DNA from: Pseudomonas putida
GTDB lineage: Bacteria; Pseudomonadota; Gammaproteobacteria; Pseudomonadales; Pseudomonadaceae
Assembly (NCBI RefSeq): GCF_028682475.1
Contig: NZ_JANHLE010000015.1
Coordinates: 1 to 64,000 of the forward strand
DNA length: 64,000 nt
Direction: 5' to 3'
The notes beneath the pieces were generated by a model. The model searched no databases. It was given only the letters and a program-made list of their open reading frames with translations, and was not told the DNA's origin. Positions 26,818 through 35,922 of this stretch are shown here, in pieces (position 1 is the stretch's first letter; each line of letters begins with the position of its first letter). A program made the position numbers and the translations under genes.

Positions 26818-28011
26818 TTAGCGACAGACGTCAGCGATAGCTGCAGCCAGTGCCTTGAGGCGTGCCGCATCGGCGCCGGCGATGTTCGCCCGGCCAGTGC
26901 CGACCATGTACACACTATGGCGCTCACGCAGTTGCTTGACCTGCTCCGGCGACAAGCCGGTGTAGGAGAACATCCCGCGTTGCGCGGCGATGTGGGCAAA
27001 GCGTTCGTTCAGGCCGTGCGGTGCCAGTGCTTCGACCAGCCCGACCCGCAGTTGGGCAATGCGCTGGCGCATGGCCTCGACTTCTTCGATCCACAGCTTC
27101 TTCAGCGCGGCGTCACCGAGAATCAGTGCAACCACCGCAGCACCATGATCCGGCGGCGTCGACCACAGGTTGCGTGCCAGCAACGCCAGTTGACTGCGGA
27201 CATCCAGCAACTTCTCGGCATCATGGCTGCACACCAGCAGGGCGCCGGTACGCTCACGGTAGAGGCCGAAGTTTTTCGAGCAGGAGCTGGTGATCAGCAG
27301 TTCGGGCAGTTCGGCGGCAAACAGCCGTACCGCCCAGGCATCTTCTTCCAGGCCATCGCCAAAGCCCTGATAGGCGAAATCGATCAATGGCAGCAGTTCG
27401 CGACGGCGGACCACTTCCAGTACCGCGCGCCAGTCGTCCTGAGACAGGTCGAAGCCGGTCGGGTTGTGGCAACAGGCGTGCAGCAGCACCACGTCGCCTT
27501 TGGGCGCCGCTTCCAGGGCGGCCAGCATCCCGCTGACGTTGAGGCGGTTATCCGCACCGACGTAAGGGTAATGGCTGACCTTGAGGCCGGCACCGGCGAA
27601 GATGGTTTCATGGATCGGCCAGGTCGGATCGCTCAGCCAGATGCCGCGGCCCGGCAGGCAGTGTGCGATGAACTCCGCGGCAAGGCGCAGTGCGCCGGTG
27701 CCACCCGGTGTCTGGGTGGCGCCGGCGCGTTTGCTGGCCAGCAAGGCCGAGCCGCTACCGAGCACCAGTTCGCTGATCAGGCGCCCGAAGTCAGCGTCGC
27801 CATGACCGCCAACGTAGCTCTTGCTCGACTGTTGCTCGAGCAGGCGCTGTTCGGCCAGTTTGACCGCCGCCGGGATCGGCGTCAGGCCCTGGGCGTCCTT
27901 GAAGACGCCCACGCCCAGGTCGAACTTGTCCGGGTTGCTGTCGTTGGCATAGGCCTCCATCAGCCCCAGGATCGGATCGCCGGGTACGCGCCCGATGGCG
28001 CTGAAGTGCAT
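26818..28011 (-). CDS. tyrB2: Aromatic-amino-acid aminotransferase TyrB2
   Basis: A 397-residue class I PLP-dependent aminotransferase that deaminates tyrosine and phenylalanine with 2-oxoglutarate. The PLP lysine is K246 in TSSCSKNFGLYRERTG; N183 (HNPTG), D211 and Y214 contact the cofactor. [21 protein letters not shown] is the N-terminus of the AspC/TyrB subfamily. The start overlaps the phhB stop (TAATG), so it is translationally coupled as the third gene of phhA-phhB-tyrB2. P. aeruginosa has the same order with phhC. Confidence 0.93.
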   Translation of the reverse strand: MHFSAIGRVPGDPILGLMEAYANDSNPDKFDLGVGVFKDAQGLTPIPAAVKLAEQRLLEQQSSKSYVGGHGDADFGRLISELVLGSGSALLASKRAGATQTPGGTGALRLAAEFIAHCLPGRGIWLSDPTWPIHETIFAGAGLKVSHYPYVGADNRLNVSGMLAALEAAPKGDVVLLHACCHNPTGFDLSQDDWRAVLEVVRRRELLPLIDFAYQGFGDGLEEDAWAVRLFAAELPELLITSSCSKNFGLYRERTGALLVCSHDAEKLLDVRSQLALLARNLWSTPPDHGAAVVALILGDAALKKLWIEEVEAMRQRIAQLRVGLVEALAPHGLNERFAHIAAQRGMFSYTGLSPEQVKQLRERHSVYMVGTGRANIAGADAARLKALAAAIADVCR

Positions 28012-28367
28012 TACTTGCGGCCTTCGGCGGTTTTGGCGACCTCGTCGGTACGCGCGGCCATGATGAAGTCGTTGCGGTGCAGGCCTTTGATCGAGTGGCT
28101 CCACCAGGTCACGGTGACTTTGCCCCACTCGGTCAGCAGGCCAGGGTGATGGCCTTCGGCTTCGGAGATCTCGCCGACGGCATTGGTGAAGGCCAGGGCG
28201 TGTTTGAAATTCTTGAACAGGAAGACTTTTTCCAGCTGCATGATGCCGTCACGGACTTCGATGTTCCAATCCGGGATCTGCTTGATCAGTACCGGCAGTT
28301 CTTCATCGCTGACCTGTGGAGCATCGGCACGGCAGGCTTCGCAGTGGGCTTGGTTCAAGGCGTTCAT
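28011..28367 (-). CDS. phhB: Pterin-4a-carbinolamine dehydratase PhhB
   Basis: A 118-residue enzyme that dehydrates 4a-hydroxytetrahydropterin made by PhhA, recycling the cofactor. The active-site histidines lie in [17 protein letters not shown] and [18 protein letters not shown]. The ATG at 28367 gives the length of P. aeruginosa PhhB; a longer frame begins 12 codons upstream but lacks a better ribosome site. It lies between phhA and tyrB2. Confidence 0.95.
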   Translation of the reverse strand: MNALNQAHCEACRADAPQVSDEELPVLIKQIPDWNIEVRDGIMQLEKVFLFKNFKHALAFTNAVGEISEAEGHHPGLLTEWGKVTVTWWSHSIKGLHRNDFIMAARTDEVAKTAEGRK

Positions 28368-28409
28368 AAGGTTTTCCGCAAGTGGTTTGTTATTGGTTTG
28401 CAAGGTGGC

Positions 28410-29198
28410 TCAGGCAGCAACCTTAGGTGGAAATTTCGGTGCGTGCAGGCCCATCTTCATCGCTGTGTGAACCATGCCCATGATGTCTTCGTGGGCCAGG
28501 TCGAACAGGCGCTTGAGGTTCGGCAGGGCAAAGTACACAGGTTGCAGGATGTCGATGCGATACGGCGTACGCATGGCTTCCAGCGGGTCGAAGGCCTGGT
28601 GTTCAGGCTCGTCGGACAGGCTGTAGACCGTTTCTTTCGGCGAAGAAAGGATGCCGCCGCCGTAGATCTTGCGACCCTGCGGGGTATCGACCAGGCCAAA
28701 CTCGATGGTCATCCAGTACAGGCGGGCCAGGTAGACGCGCTCTTCCTTGGTGGCCTGCAGGCCGAGTTTGCCGTAGGTGTGGGTGAATTCGGCGAACCAG
28801 GGGTTGGTCAGCAGTGGGCAGTGGCCGAAGATCTCGTGGAAAATATCCGGCTCTTGCAGGTAGTCGAGCTCTTCTTCGGTACGAATGAAGGTCGCCACCG
28901 GAAAGCGCTTGCTGGCCAGCAGTTCGAAAAAGGTCTGGAAAGGAATCAGCGCGGGCACGCGGGCAACTTGCCAACCGGTGGTGGCGCCCAGCACTTTGTT
29001 GATCTCGCCCAACTGCGGGATGCGGTCGTGCGGCAGGCCCAGTTGTTCGATGCCGTCCAGGTATTCCTGGCACGCGCGGCCCTCGATCACTTTCAGTTGG
29101 CGGGTAATCAGGGTGTTCCACACCGCGTGTTCCTGTTGCGGGTAGTCGATAAACCCTTGCGCATCGGGCTCGCGAGCCACGTATTGCGTCTGTTTCAT
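28410..29198 (-). CDS. phhA: Phenylalanine-4-hydroxylase PhhA
   Basis: A 262-residue iron- and tetrahydropterin-dependent monooxygenase that converts phenylalanine to tyrosine. The iron ligands are H121 and H126 in DIFHEIFGHCP and E166 in MTIEFGLV. It lacks the N-terminal regulatory domain of animal enzymes, as do all bacterial forms. The ATG follows AGGAGAG. It is the first gene of phhA-phhB-tyrB2 and is divergent from phhR, with PhhR-like sites between them. Confidence 0.97.
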   Translation of the reverse strand: MKQTQYVAREPDAQGFIDYPQQEHAVWNTLITRQLKVIEGRACQEYLDGIEQLGLPHDRIPQLGEINKVLGATTGWQVARVPALIPFQTFFELLASKRFPVATFIRTEEELDYLQEPDIFHEIFGHCPLLTNPWFAEFTHTYGKLGLQATKEERVYLARLYWMTIEFGLVDTPQGRKIYGGGILSSPKETVYSLSDEPEHQAFDPLEAMRTPYRIDILQPVYFALPNLKRLFDLAHEDIMGMVHTAMKMGLHAPKFPPKVAA

Positions 29199-29320
29199 AC
29201 TGCTCTCCTGCTGAGGGCCGTTCTTGTTATGTGATCAAGCCGTTGCTTAAGTGATAACTCGCGGCGCCGCACATTGCATCGGTGCTACAGCGTGTAGGGC
29301 TGGATAAACGAGGTGTTTTC

Positions 29321-29338
29321 TGTAACGATTATTTTACG
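29321..29338. promoter_or_regulatory. Candidate PhhR box, phhA-phhR intergenic region
   Basis: TGTAAC-N6-TTTACG matches the TyrR/PhhR consensus TGTAAA-N6-TTTACA at 10 of 12 positions. It lies 122 bases from the phhA start. A second palindrome, CGTAA-TCT-TTACG, lies about 70 bases closer to phhR. Confidence 0.55.
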
Positions 29339-29490
29339 ATTTTGCCAGGGTGCCGGAAAATCGAGGGGAGTTGAGTCTCGGTAATCGGCGTTTTGTCACG
29401 TAATCTTTACGAAAATTCTTCCGGACTGGTAAAAAAGTGCCAGCCCGGTAGCTGTCAGGGCTCGTTCCAGACCTATATGTAGGACACTTC

Positions 29491-31050
29491 ATGCGTATCA
29501 AAGTGCATTGCCAGAACCGCATCGGCATTCTGCGCGACATCCTCAACCTGCTGGTGGAGTACGGCATCAACGTCGCCCGCGGCGAGGTCGGCGGCGAGCA
29601 TGGCAATGCCATCTATCTGCACTGTCCCAACCTGATCAACCTGCAGTTCCAGGCCTTGCGCCCCAAGTTCGAGTCGATTGCCGGGGTGTTCGGGGTCAAG
29701 CGCGTGGGCTTGATGCCGAGCGAACGACGGCACATGGAACTCAATGCCTTGCTGGGGGCGCTGGATTTCCCGGTGCTGTCGATCGACATGGGCGGCTCCA
29801 TCGTCGCCGCGAACCGGGCGGCGGCGCAGTTGCTCGGGGTGCGGGTGGATGAGGTGCCGGGCATCCCCTTGTCGCGCTATGCCGAAGACTTTGACCTACC
29901 TGAACTGGTGCGGGCCAACAAGTCGCGGATCAATGGCCTGCGGGTCAAGGTCAAGGGCGATGTGTTCCTGGCCGATATCGCGCCGCTGCAATCCGAGCAT
30001 GACGACAGCGAGGCGCTGGCAGGCGCGGTGTTGACCCTGCACCGCGCCGACCGCATCGGCGAACGTATCTACAATGTGCGCAAGCAGGAGTTGCGCGGCT
30101 TCGACAGCATTTTTCAGAGTTCGCGGGTCATGGCGGCGGTGGTGCGCGAGGCGCGGCGTATGGCACCGCTGGACGCGCCACTGTTGATTGAAGGGGAGAC
30201 CGGTACCGGCAAGGAACTGCTGGCCCGTGCCTGTCACCTCGCCAGCCCGCGCGGGCAAGCGCCGTTGATGGCGCTCAATTGCGCCGGTCTGCCGGAGTCG
30301 ATGGCTGAGACCGAGTTGTTCGGCTATGGGCCGGGAGCGTTCGAAGGCGCGCGGGCTGAAGGCAAGCTGGGTTTGCTGGAGCTGACCGCCGGTGGCACGC
30401 TGTTTCTCGATGGCGTGGGTGAGATGAGCCCGCGTTTGCAGGTCAAGTTGCTGCGCTTTTTGCAGGATGGCTGCTTCCGTCGGGTCGGCAGCGACGAGGA
30501 GGTGTATCTGGATGTGCGGGTTATCTGCGCGACCCAGGTCGACCTCTCGGAGCTCTGCGCGCGCGGTGAATTCCGTCAGGACCTTTACCATCGTCTCAAT
30601 GTGCTTTCATTGCATATCCCGCCGCTGCGCGAGTGCCTGGATGGCTTGTCGCCGCTGGTCGAGCACTTTCTCGATCAGGCCAGCCGCCAGATCGGTTGCC
30701 CATTGCCGCGCCTGGCCCCGGCGGCCATGGAGCGCCTGAGTCAGTATCACTGGCCGGGTAACGTGCGTCAGTTGGAGAACGTATTGTTCCAGGCGGTATC
30801 GCTGTGTGATGGCGGGGTGGTCAAGAGCGAACACATTCGCTTGCCGGACTATGGTGCACGGCAACCGCTGGGTGAGTTTTCCCTGGACGGTGACTTGGGT
30901 GAGATTATCGGGCGCTTTGAAAAAGCGGTGCTGGAACAATTGATGAGTGAATACCCGAGCAGTCGGGCATTGGGCAAGCGTCTCGGTGTTTCACATACCA
31001 CGATAGCCAACAAGTTGCGCGAACATGGTGTTGGCAAGTCGGCGGAATGA
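29491..31050 (+). CDS. phhR: Aromatic amino acid catabolism regulator PhhR
   Basis: A 519-residue TyrR homologue. An N-terminal ACT domain (about 1-70) and a PAS domain (about 78-145) sense aromatic amino acids. The AAA+ domain (about 205-430) has Walker A GETGTGKE. The loop that contacts sigma-54 in classic enhancer-binding proteins is GAFEGA at about 282-287 instead of GAFTGA, so it should work with sigma-70, as TyrR does. The C-terminal helix-turn-helix is SRALGKRLGVSHTTIANKL. It is divergent from its target phhA. Confidence 0.95.
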   Translation: MRIKVHCQNRIGILRDILNLLVEYGINVARGEVGGEHGNAIYLHCPNLINLQFQALRPKFESIAGVFGVKRVGLMPSERRHMELNALLGALDFPVLSIDMGGSIVAANRAAAQLLGVRVDEVPGIPLSRYAEDFDLPELVRANKSRINGLRVKVKGDVFLADIAPLQSEHDDSEALAGAVLTLHRADRIGERIYNVRKQELRGFDSIFQSSRVMAAVVREARRMAPLDAPLLIEGETGTGKELLARACHLASPRGQAPLMALNCAGLPESMAETELFGYGPGAFEGARAEGKLGLLELTAGGTLFLDGVGEMSPRLQVKLLRFLQDGCFRRVGSDEEVYLDVRVICATQVDLSELCARGEFRQDLYHRLNVLSLHIPPLRECLDGLSPLVEHFLDQASRQIGCPLPRLAPAAMERLSQYHWPGNVRQLENVLFQAVSLCDGGVVKSEHIRLPDYGARQPLGEFSLDGDLGEIIGRFEKAVLEQLMSEYPSSRALGKRLGVSHTTIANKLREHGVGKSAE

Positions 31051-31123
31051 GTCAACTGTAATGACAGAAATGTCAGCGTTGATTGGTTGTAGCGCAACGA
31101 TTCAATATCGATTGTTTGAACTG

Positions 31124-31153
31124 CGCGCCTCGGTCAGTGGTGATCGAGGCGCG
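31124..31153. terminator. Inverted repeat between phhR and the DUF2790 gene
   Basis: CGCGCCTCG and CGAGGCGCG form a perfect 9-bp stem with a 12-base loop between convergent genes. No T tract follows, so termination is inferred from position only. Confidence 0.4.
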
Positions 31154-31172
31154 GCGAGCGGTAATCTTCAGA

Positions 31173-31439
31173 TTATCCGTTGGAGCAACCGTTACCCATC
31201 ACACGGTACTCGAGAATATGCCGCTGGCCCTGCGAGTCTTCATAGGTCATGCGCGCCGGGACCACTTCGCAGACGTTCGGGACTTCGCTCATGGAAATGA
31301 CTTTGGCGATGTCCAGGTGCTGCGAGTAACTGTACTGTTCAACCGGAATCTGCTCGGCGCCGCCGTTTGCAACTTCGTCGGCGACTGCCGCGGTGCAAAG
31401 ACTGCCAAGTACCAATGCCAGTAAAGCTTTCATTTTCAT
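31173..31439 (-). CDS. DUF2790 secreted protein
   Basis: An 88-residue exported protein with a signal peptide (about 1-20, ending TAAVA). The DUF2790 domain is recognised from YSYSQHLDIAKVISMSEVPNVC and the C-terminal LEYRVMGNGCSNG. Two cysteines (about 57 and 85) could form a disulfide. The family is common in Pseudomonas and has no known function. Two in-frame ATGs lie two codons apart; AGGT is slightly close to the first. Confidence 0.85.
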   Translation of the reverse strand: MKMKALLALVLGSLCTAAVADEVANGGAEQIPVEQYSYSQHLDIAKVISMSEVPNVCEVVPARMTYEDSQGQRHILEYRVMGNGCSNG

Positions 31440-31837
31440 TTTACCTGTCTAAGGTCGTAAGGGGGCACGCAGCGCTTGTGGCGCCGCGTGTACAACTAAA
31501 GTTCAACTATCACAGTTATCTCGGGATTAACGGCCTTCGTGGGGGCTGTAACAAGAAGTTAATCGCGATGCCGTTGCTGGCGGTGCGAATTTTAGGGGCG
31601 AGGGCCTGGGTTAAACAGATGATGTTTTGATAAACACTGTTGGCGAAAACTGTAACAATCGCTTGCTTGACAGGGTTGGAATTTATTTTTTGGTACCAGT
31701 GCCCGGTCTTGAGCCTGCGGTCAAGTGCATGGGTGCAAAAGAGCAGGGCGTTACTACCAACGTCGAATGGCCTACCGGGTCTGGTACAGTTACAACGAGG
31801 TCATACAAAAACAACTATTACACCGAGGTAGATAAAG
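31440..31837 (+). promoter_or_regulatory. Intergenic region upstream of acsA
   Basis: Nearly 400 bases without a gene between the divergent DUF2790 and acsA genes. An imperfect hairpin CACGC-A-GCGC / GCGC-C-GCGTG lies near 31466-31490. No clear sigma-54 or sigma-70 core promoter for acsA could be assigned. Confidence 0.4.
31807..31814 (+). promoter_or_regulatory. Candidate Hfq/Crc catabolite-activity motif, acsA mRNA
   Basis: AAAAACAA, followed by CTATTACA, fits the AAnAAnAA motif bound by Hfq-Crc. It lies about 10 bases before the GAGG ribosome site of acsA, where binding would block translation during growth on preferred carbon sources. Confidence 0.45.
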
Positions 31838-33799
31838 ATGAGTGCGGCTCCCCTGTATCCCGTTCGTCCCGAGGTTGCGGCCACCACCCTGACTGACGAG
31901 GCGACCTACAAGGCGATGTACCAGCAGTCGGTGATCAACCCGGACGGCTTCTGGCGTGAGCAGGCGCAGCGCCTGGACTGGATCAAGCCCTTCACCAAGG
32001 TCAAGCAGACCTCCTTCGACGACCACCATGTTGATATCAAGTGGTTTGCCGACGGCACTCTGAACGTCTCCTACAACTGCCTGGACCGCCACCTTGCCGA
32101 GCGCGGTGATCAGGTCGCCATCATCTGGGAAGGCGACGATCCTTCCGAACACCGCAACATTACCTACCGCGAACTGCACGAGCAGGTGTGCAAGTTCGCC
32201 AACGCCCTGCGCGGCCAGGACGTGCACCGTGGTGACGTGGTCACCATCTATATGCCGATGATTCCCGAGGCGGTGGTGGCGATGCTGGCCTGCGCCCGTA
32301 TCGGTGCGATCCACTCGGTGGTCTTCGGTGGCTTCTCTCCTGAAGCGCTGGCCGGCCGTATCATCGACTGCAAATCGAAGGTGGTGATCACCGCTGACGA
32401 AGGTCTGCGTGGCGGTCGTCGCACACCGCTCAAGGCCAATGTCGACCTGGCCCTGACCAACCCGGAAACCGCCAGTGTGCAGAAGATCATCGTGTGCAAG
32501 CGCACCGGTGGCGACATTGCCTGGCACCAGCATCGTGACATCTGGTACGAAGACCTGATGAAGGTCGCTTCCAGCCACTGCGCGCCGAAAGAGATGGGCG
32601 CCGAGGAAGCGTTGTTCATCCTCTATACCTCCGGCTCCACCGGCAAGCCCAAGGGTGTGCTGCATACCACGGGGGGTTACCTGGTCTACGCTGCGCTGAC
32701 CCACGAGCGGGTGTTCGACTACCGTCCGGGTGAAGTCTACTGGTGCACCGCCGACGTCGGCTGGGTGACCGGTCACAGCTACATCGTCTACGGTCCGCTG
32801 GCCAATGGCGCGACCACCGTGCTGTTTGAAGGTGTACCGAACTATCCAGACATCACGCGCGTGTCGAAGATCATCGACAAGCACAAGGTCAATATCCTCT
32901 ACACCGCCCCGACTGCCATCCGCGCGATGATGGCCGAAGGTCAGGCCGCTGTGGCCGGTGCCGATGGCTCGAGCCTGCGTCTGCTCGGTTCGGTGGGTGA
33001 GCCGATCAACCCGGAAGCCTGGAACTGGTACTACCAGACCGTTGGTAAAGAGCGCTGCCCGATTGTCGATACCTGGTGGCAGACCGAAACCGGTGGCGTG
33101 CTGATCAGCCCGCTGCCAGGTGCTACCGCGCTCAAGCCGGGTTCGGCGACCCGTCCGTTCTTCGGTGTGGTGCCGGCGCTGGTGGATAACCTCGGCAACC
33201 TGATCGATGGTGCGGCCGAAGGCAACCTGGTGATCCTCGATTCCTGGCCGGGCCAGTCGCGTTCGCTGTACGGCGATCACGATCGTTTCGTCGATACCTA
33301 CTTCAAGACCTTCCGTGGCATGTACTTCACCGGTGACGGTGCCCGTCGCGATGAAGACGGCTACTACTGGATCACCGGTCGCGTTGACGATGTGCTCAAC
33401 GTTTCCGGGCACCGTATGGGTACTGCGGAGATCGAAAGCGCCATGGTTGCCCACCCGAAAGTGGCCGAGGCTGCGGTGGTCGGTGTGCCGCACGACATCA
33501 AGGGGCAGGGCATCTATGTCTACGTCACCCTTAACGGTGGTGAGGAGCCGAATGAGGCGCTGCGTCTGGAGTTGAAGAACTGGGTGCGTAAAGAGATCGG
33601 CCCGATTGCTTCGCCGGATGTCATCCAGTGGGCGCCAGGCCTGCCCAAGACCCGTTCGGGCAAGATCATGCGCCGCATCCTGCGCAAGATTGCCACGGCT
33701 GAGTACGACGCCCTGGGCGATATCTCGACCTTGGCTGATCCGAGTGTGGTGCAGCATCTGATCGATACCCACAAGGATATGAGCAAGGCGTCGGCCTAA
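31838..33799 (+). CDS. acsA: Acetyl-CoA synthetase AcsA
   Basis: A 653-residue AMP-forming acetate-CoA ligase. The phosphate-binding loop [11 protein letters not shown] lies near residue 266. The WWQTETGG acetate/AMP motif, the [20 protein letters not shown] hinge region and the C-terminal TRSGKIMRR with the catalytic, acetylatable lysine (about 613) are all present. Length and motifs are those of AcsA/AcsB. A GAGG ribosome site precedes the ATG. It stands alone as a transcription unit, with a strong hairpin downstream after a REP pair. Confidence 0.97.
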   Translation: MSAAPLYPVRPEVAATTLTDEATYKAMYQQSVINPDGFWREQAQRLDWIKPFTKVKQTSFDDHHVDIKWFADGTLNVSYNCLDRHLAERGDQVAIIWEGDDPSEHRNITYRELHEQVCKFANALRGQDVHRGDVVTIYMPMIPEAVVAMLACARIGAIHSVVFGGFSPEALAGRIIDCKSKVVITADEGLRGGRRTPLKANVDLALTNPETASVQKIIVCKRTGGDIAWHQHRDIWYEDLMKVASSHCAPKEMGAEEALFILYTSGSTGKPKGVLHTTGGYLVYAALTHERVFDYRPGEVYWCTADVGWVTGHSYIVYGPLANGATTVLFEGVPNYPDITRVSKIIDKHKVNILYTAPTAIRAMMAEGQAAVAGADGSSLRLLGSVGEPINPEAWNWYYQTVGKERCPIVDTWWQTETGGVLISPLPGATALKPGSATRPFFGVVPALVDNLGNLIDGAAEGNLVILDSWPGQSRSLYGDHDRFVDTYFKTFRGMYFTGDGARRDEDGYYWITGRVDDVLNVSGHRMGTAEIESAMVAHPKVAEAAVVGVPHDIKGQGIYVYVTLNGGEEPNEALRLELKNWVRKEIGPIASPDVIQWAPGLPKTRSGKIMRRILRKIATAEYDALGDISTLADPSVVQHLIDTHKDMSKASA

Positions 33800-33804
33800 A
33801 AGCT

Positions 33805-33869
33805 TCGCGGGGCAAGCCCGCACCCACCCGGATGATTGTAGTCCTGGTGGGAGCGGGCTTGTCCCGCGA
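33805..33869. repeat. REP pair (BIME), copy 4
   Basis: Inverted units lie at 33805-33827 (one base changed) and 33847-33869 (TGTCC instead of TGCCC), immediately after acsA. Confidence 0.9.
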
Positions 33870-33886
33870 TGAGGTGCTCCAATCCA

Positions 33887-33930
33887 CACCAAGCCCCGCC
33901 CGGCTCTGCCAGCGGGGCTTGGTGCTTTCT
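33887..33930 (+). terminator. acsA terminator-like hairpin
   Basis: CACCAAGCCCCGC and GCGGGGCTTGGTG form a perfect 13-bp stem with a 12-base loop, followed by CTTTCT. Confidence 0.7.
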
Positions 33931-34356
33931 GTTACTCCGACAATCATCGGTAACCTTTCTGTCACCACAATGGTTCGGCAACGGGGCAAAGCGAAACGTT
34001 TTCGCCTGCTAACAGGGCGCTTCCTTCACTGATTTCAATCCGCTGAAACGCTACGCTTGCCGGATTAGAAGGCTTTGCCAATAATAGGCCCGCTTATTGC
34101 TTCATTGATTGGTTATTTGTCTTTTGCTTTTGCATATTCCGTGAAAGCTGTCAATATCTCCGGCCCCGCGTTCCTGCGCTTCTGTAACTAGTTGTCGCAT
34201 TGAAGAAATATCGGCTTCGGAGCTGTCGTTAAAATGCCGATCACTCGCTCGTGGCGTTCGACCTTCGTCGACCCTGCGCAGCTCGCGTTGTACCCATTCG
34301 CATATCGGGCAGTTTTACCGGCTGCCTTGTATTGCCCTTTACCGATGGAGTTCCAG
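33931..34356 (+). promoter_or_regulatory. Intergenic region upstream of aotJ
   Basis: About 425 bases without a convincing gene. It holds an ArgR-type half-site at 34193-34208 and a related TGTCGT at 34224-34229. AT-rich stretches around 34080-34140 may hold the promoter. Confidence 0.5.
34193..34208 (+). promoter_or_regulatory. Candidate ArgR half-site upstream of aotJ
   Basis: TGTCGC-N8-AA, the half-site consensus described for Pseudomonas ArgR, lies 149 bases before the aotJ start. A weaker TGTCGT lies 31 bases further downstream. Confidence 0.55.
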
Positions 34357-35142
34357 ATGAAGAAACTCGCACTGCTTGGCGCCCTGGCGCTATCTGTGTT
34401 TTCCCTGGCATCGCTGGCTGATGAGAAACCGCTGAAAATCGGTATCGAGGCCGCCTACCCACCGTTCGCCTCGAAGGCGCCAGATGGCAGCATCGTTGGC
34501 TTCGACTACGACATCGGCAACGCCCTGTGCGAAGAGATGAAGGTCAAGTGCACCTGGGTCGAGCAAGAATTCGACGGCCTGATCCCGGCACTGAAAGTGC
34601 GCAAGATCGACGCCATCCTCTCGTCCATGTCGATCACCGACGATCGCAAGAAGTCCGTGGACTTCACTGGCAAGTACTACCTGACCCCGGCGCGCCTGGT
34701 GATGAAGGAAGGTACTACCGTCAGCGACAACCTGAGCGAGCTCAAGGGCAAGAAGATCGGCGTTCAGCGCGGCTCGATCCACGACCGTTTCGCCAAGGAA
34801 GTCCTGGCTCCGCAAGGCGCCACCATCGTTCCTTACGGCACCCAGAACGAAATCTACCTGGACGTCGCTGCCGGTCGCCTGGATGGCACCGTGGCCGATG
34901 CTACGCTGCTTGAAGATGGCTTCCTCAAGACTGACGCCGGCAAGGGCTACGCCTTCGTCGGTCCGTCCTTCACTGACGTGAAGTACTTCGGTGACGGCGT
35001 CGGCATTGCCGTGCGCAAGGGCGACAAAGCCAACCTGGACCGCATCAACGCTGCCATCGCCGCTATTCGCGCCAATGGCAAGTACAAGCAGATCCAGGAC
35101 AAGTACTTCAACTTCGACATCTACGGCCCTGAAGCCAAGTAA
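34357..35142 (+). CDS. aotJ: Arginine/ornithine ABC transporter, periplasmic binding protein AotJ
   Basis: A 261-residue periplasmic amino-acid-binding protein with a signal peptide (about 1-21, [11 protein letters not shown]). [27 protein letters not shown] is the N-terminal lobe signature of the ArgT/HisJ family. Ligand residues of the Lys/Arg/ornithine group are found in [16 protein letters not shown] and GSIHDRF. It is the first gene of aotJ-aotQ-aotM-aotP-argR. The ATG at 34357 follows GGAG, and a candidate ArgR site lies upstream. Confidence 0.94.
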   Translation: MKKLALLGALALSVFSLASLADEKPLKIGIEAAYPPFASKAPDGSIVGFDYDIGNALCEEMKVKCTWVEQEFDGLIPALKVRKIDAILSSMSITDDRKKSVDFTGKYYLTPARLVMKEGTTVSDNLSELKGKKIGVQRGSIHDRFAKEVLAPQGATIVPYGTQNEIYLDVAAGRLDGTVADATLLEDGFLKTDAGKGYAFVGPSFTDVKYFGDGVGIAVRKGDKANLDRINAAIAAIRANGKYKQIQDKYFNFDIYGPEAK

Positions 35143-35232
35143 ATCGTCGAGGTTTCACCTGTGTAATGGTGCAAGCAGCAGAGGCTCTGAGGTTTGCACC
35201 ATTTTTTCATCCCTAAGGTCGAGGACCTCATC

Positions 35233-35922
35233 ATGTTGAAAGGCTACGGGGCAGTTATCCTCGACGGCGTGTGGCTTACGCTGCAGCTTGCCTTGTCGTC
35301 CATGGCCCTGGCCATTGTACTCGGCCTTATCGGTGTGGCCCTGCGTCTGTCGCCAGTGCGCTGGCTGGCGTGGCTGGGCGACCTGTATTCCACGGTGATC
35401 CGCGGGATCCCCGACCTGGTTCTGATCCTGCTGATCTTCTACGGTGGTCAGGACCTGCTCAACCGTGTAGCACCGCTGCTCGGTTATGACGATTACATCG
35501 ACCTCAATCCGCTGATGGCGGGTATCGGTACCCTGGGCTTCATTTTCGGTGCCTATCTTTCGGAAACCTTCCGTGGTGCCTTCATGGCCATCCCCAAGGG
35601 CCAGGCCGAGGCCGGCATGGCTTACGGCATGAGCAGCCTGCAGGTGTTCTTCCGGGTCATGGTGCCGCAGATGATCCGCCTGGCAATCCCCGGCTTCACC
35701 AACAACTGGCTGGTCCTGACCAAGGCCACGGCGCTGATTTCGGTGGTCGGCCTGCAGGACATGATGTTCAAGGCCAAGCAGGCGGCAGATGCCACCCGCG
35801 AACCTTTCACCTTCTTCCTGGCGGTCGCGGCCCTGTACCTGGTGATCACCAGTGTCTCGCTGTTGGCCCTGCGTTACCTCGAGAAGCGCTACTCGGTTGG
35901 CGTAAAGGCGGCTGAACTATGA
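35233..35922 (+). CDS. aotQ: Arginine/ornithine ABC transporter permease AotQ
   Basis: A 229-residue HisQ-type permease with five transmembrane helices. The EAA loop that contacts the ATPase is GQAEAGMAYGMSSLQVFFRVMVPQ. The ATG at 35233 follows GAGGA and gives MLKGYGAVILDGVWLTLQLAL. It lies 90 bases after aotJ, and its stop overlaps the aotM start (ATGA). Confidence 0.94.
   Translation: MLKGYGAVILDGVWLTLQLALSSMALAIVLGLIGVALRLSPVRWLAWLGDLYSTVIRGIPDLVLILLIFYGGQDLLNRVAPLLGYDDYIDLNPLMAGIGTLGFIFGAYLSETFRGAFMAIPKGQAEAGMAYGMSSLQVFFRVMVPQMIRLAIPGFTNNWLVLTKATALISVVGLQDMMFKAKQAADATREPFTFFLAVAALYLVITSVSLLALRYLEKRYSVGVKAAEL

Noticed and set aside
31440-31837. Sigma-54 promoter of acsA
   Set aside because: No GG-N10-GC element with the flanking TGGCAC/TTGC bases was found at correct spacing.
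31790-33892. A 700-codon open frame antisense to acsA
   Set aside because: It mirrors the GC-rich third positions of acsA, has no ribosome site, and has a His/Gly/Arg-rich composition unlike a real protein.
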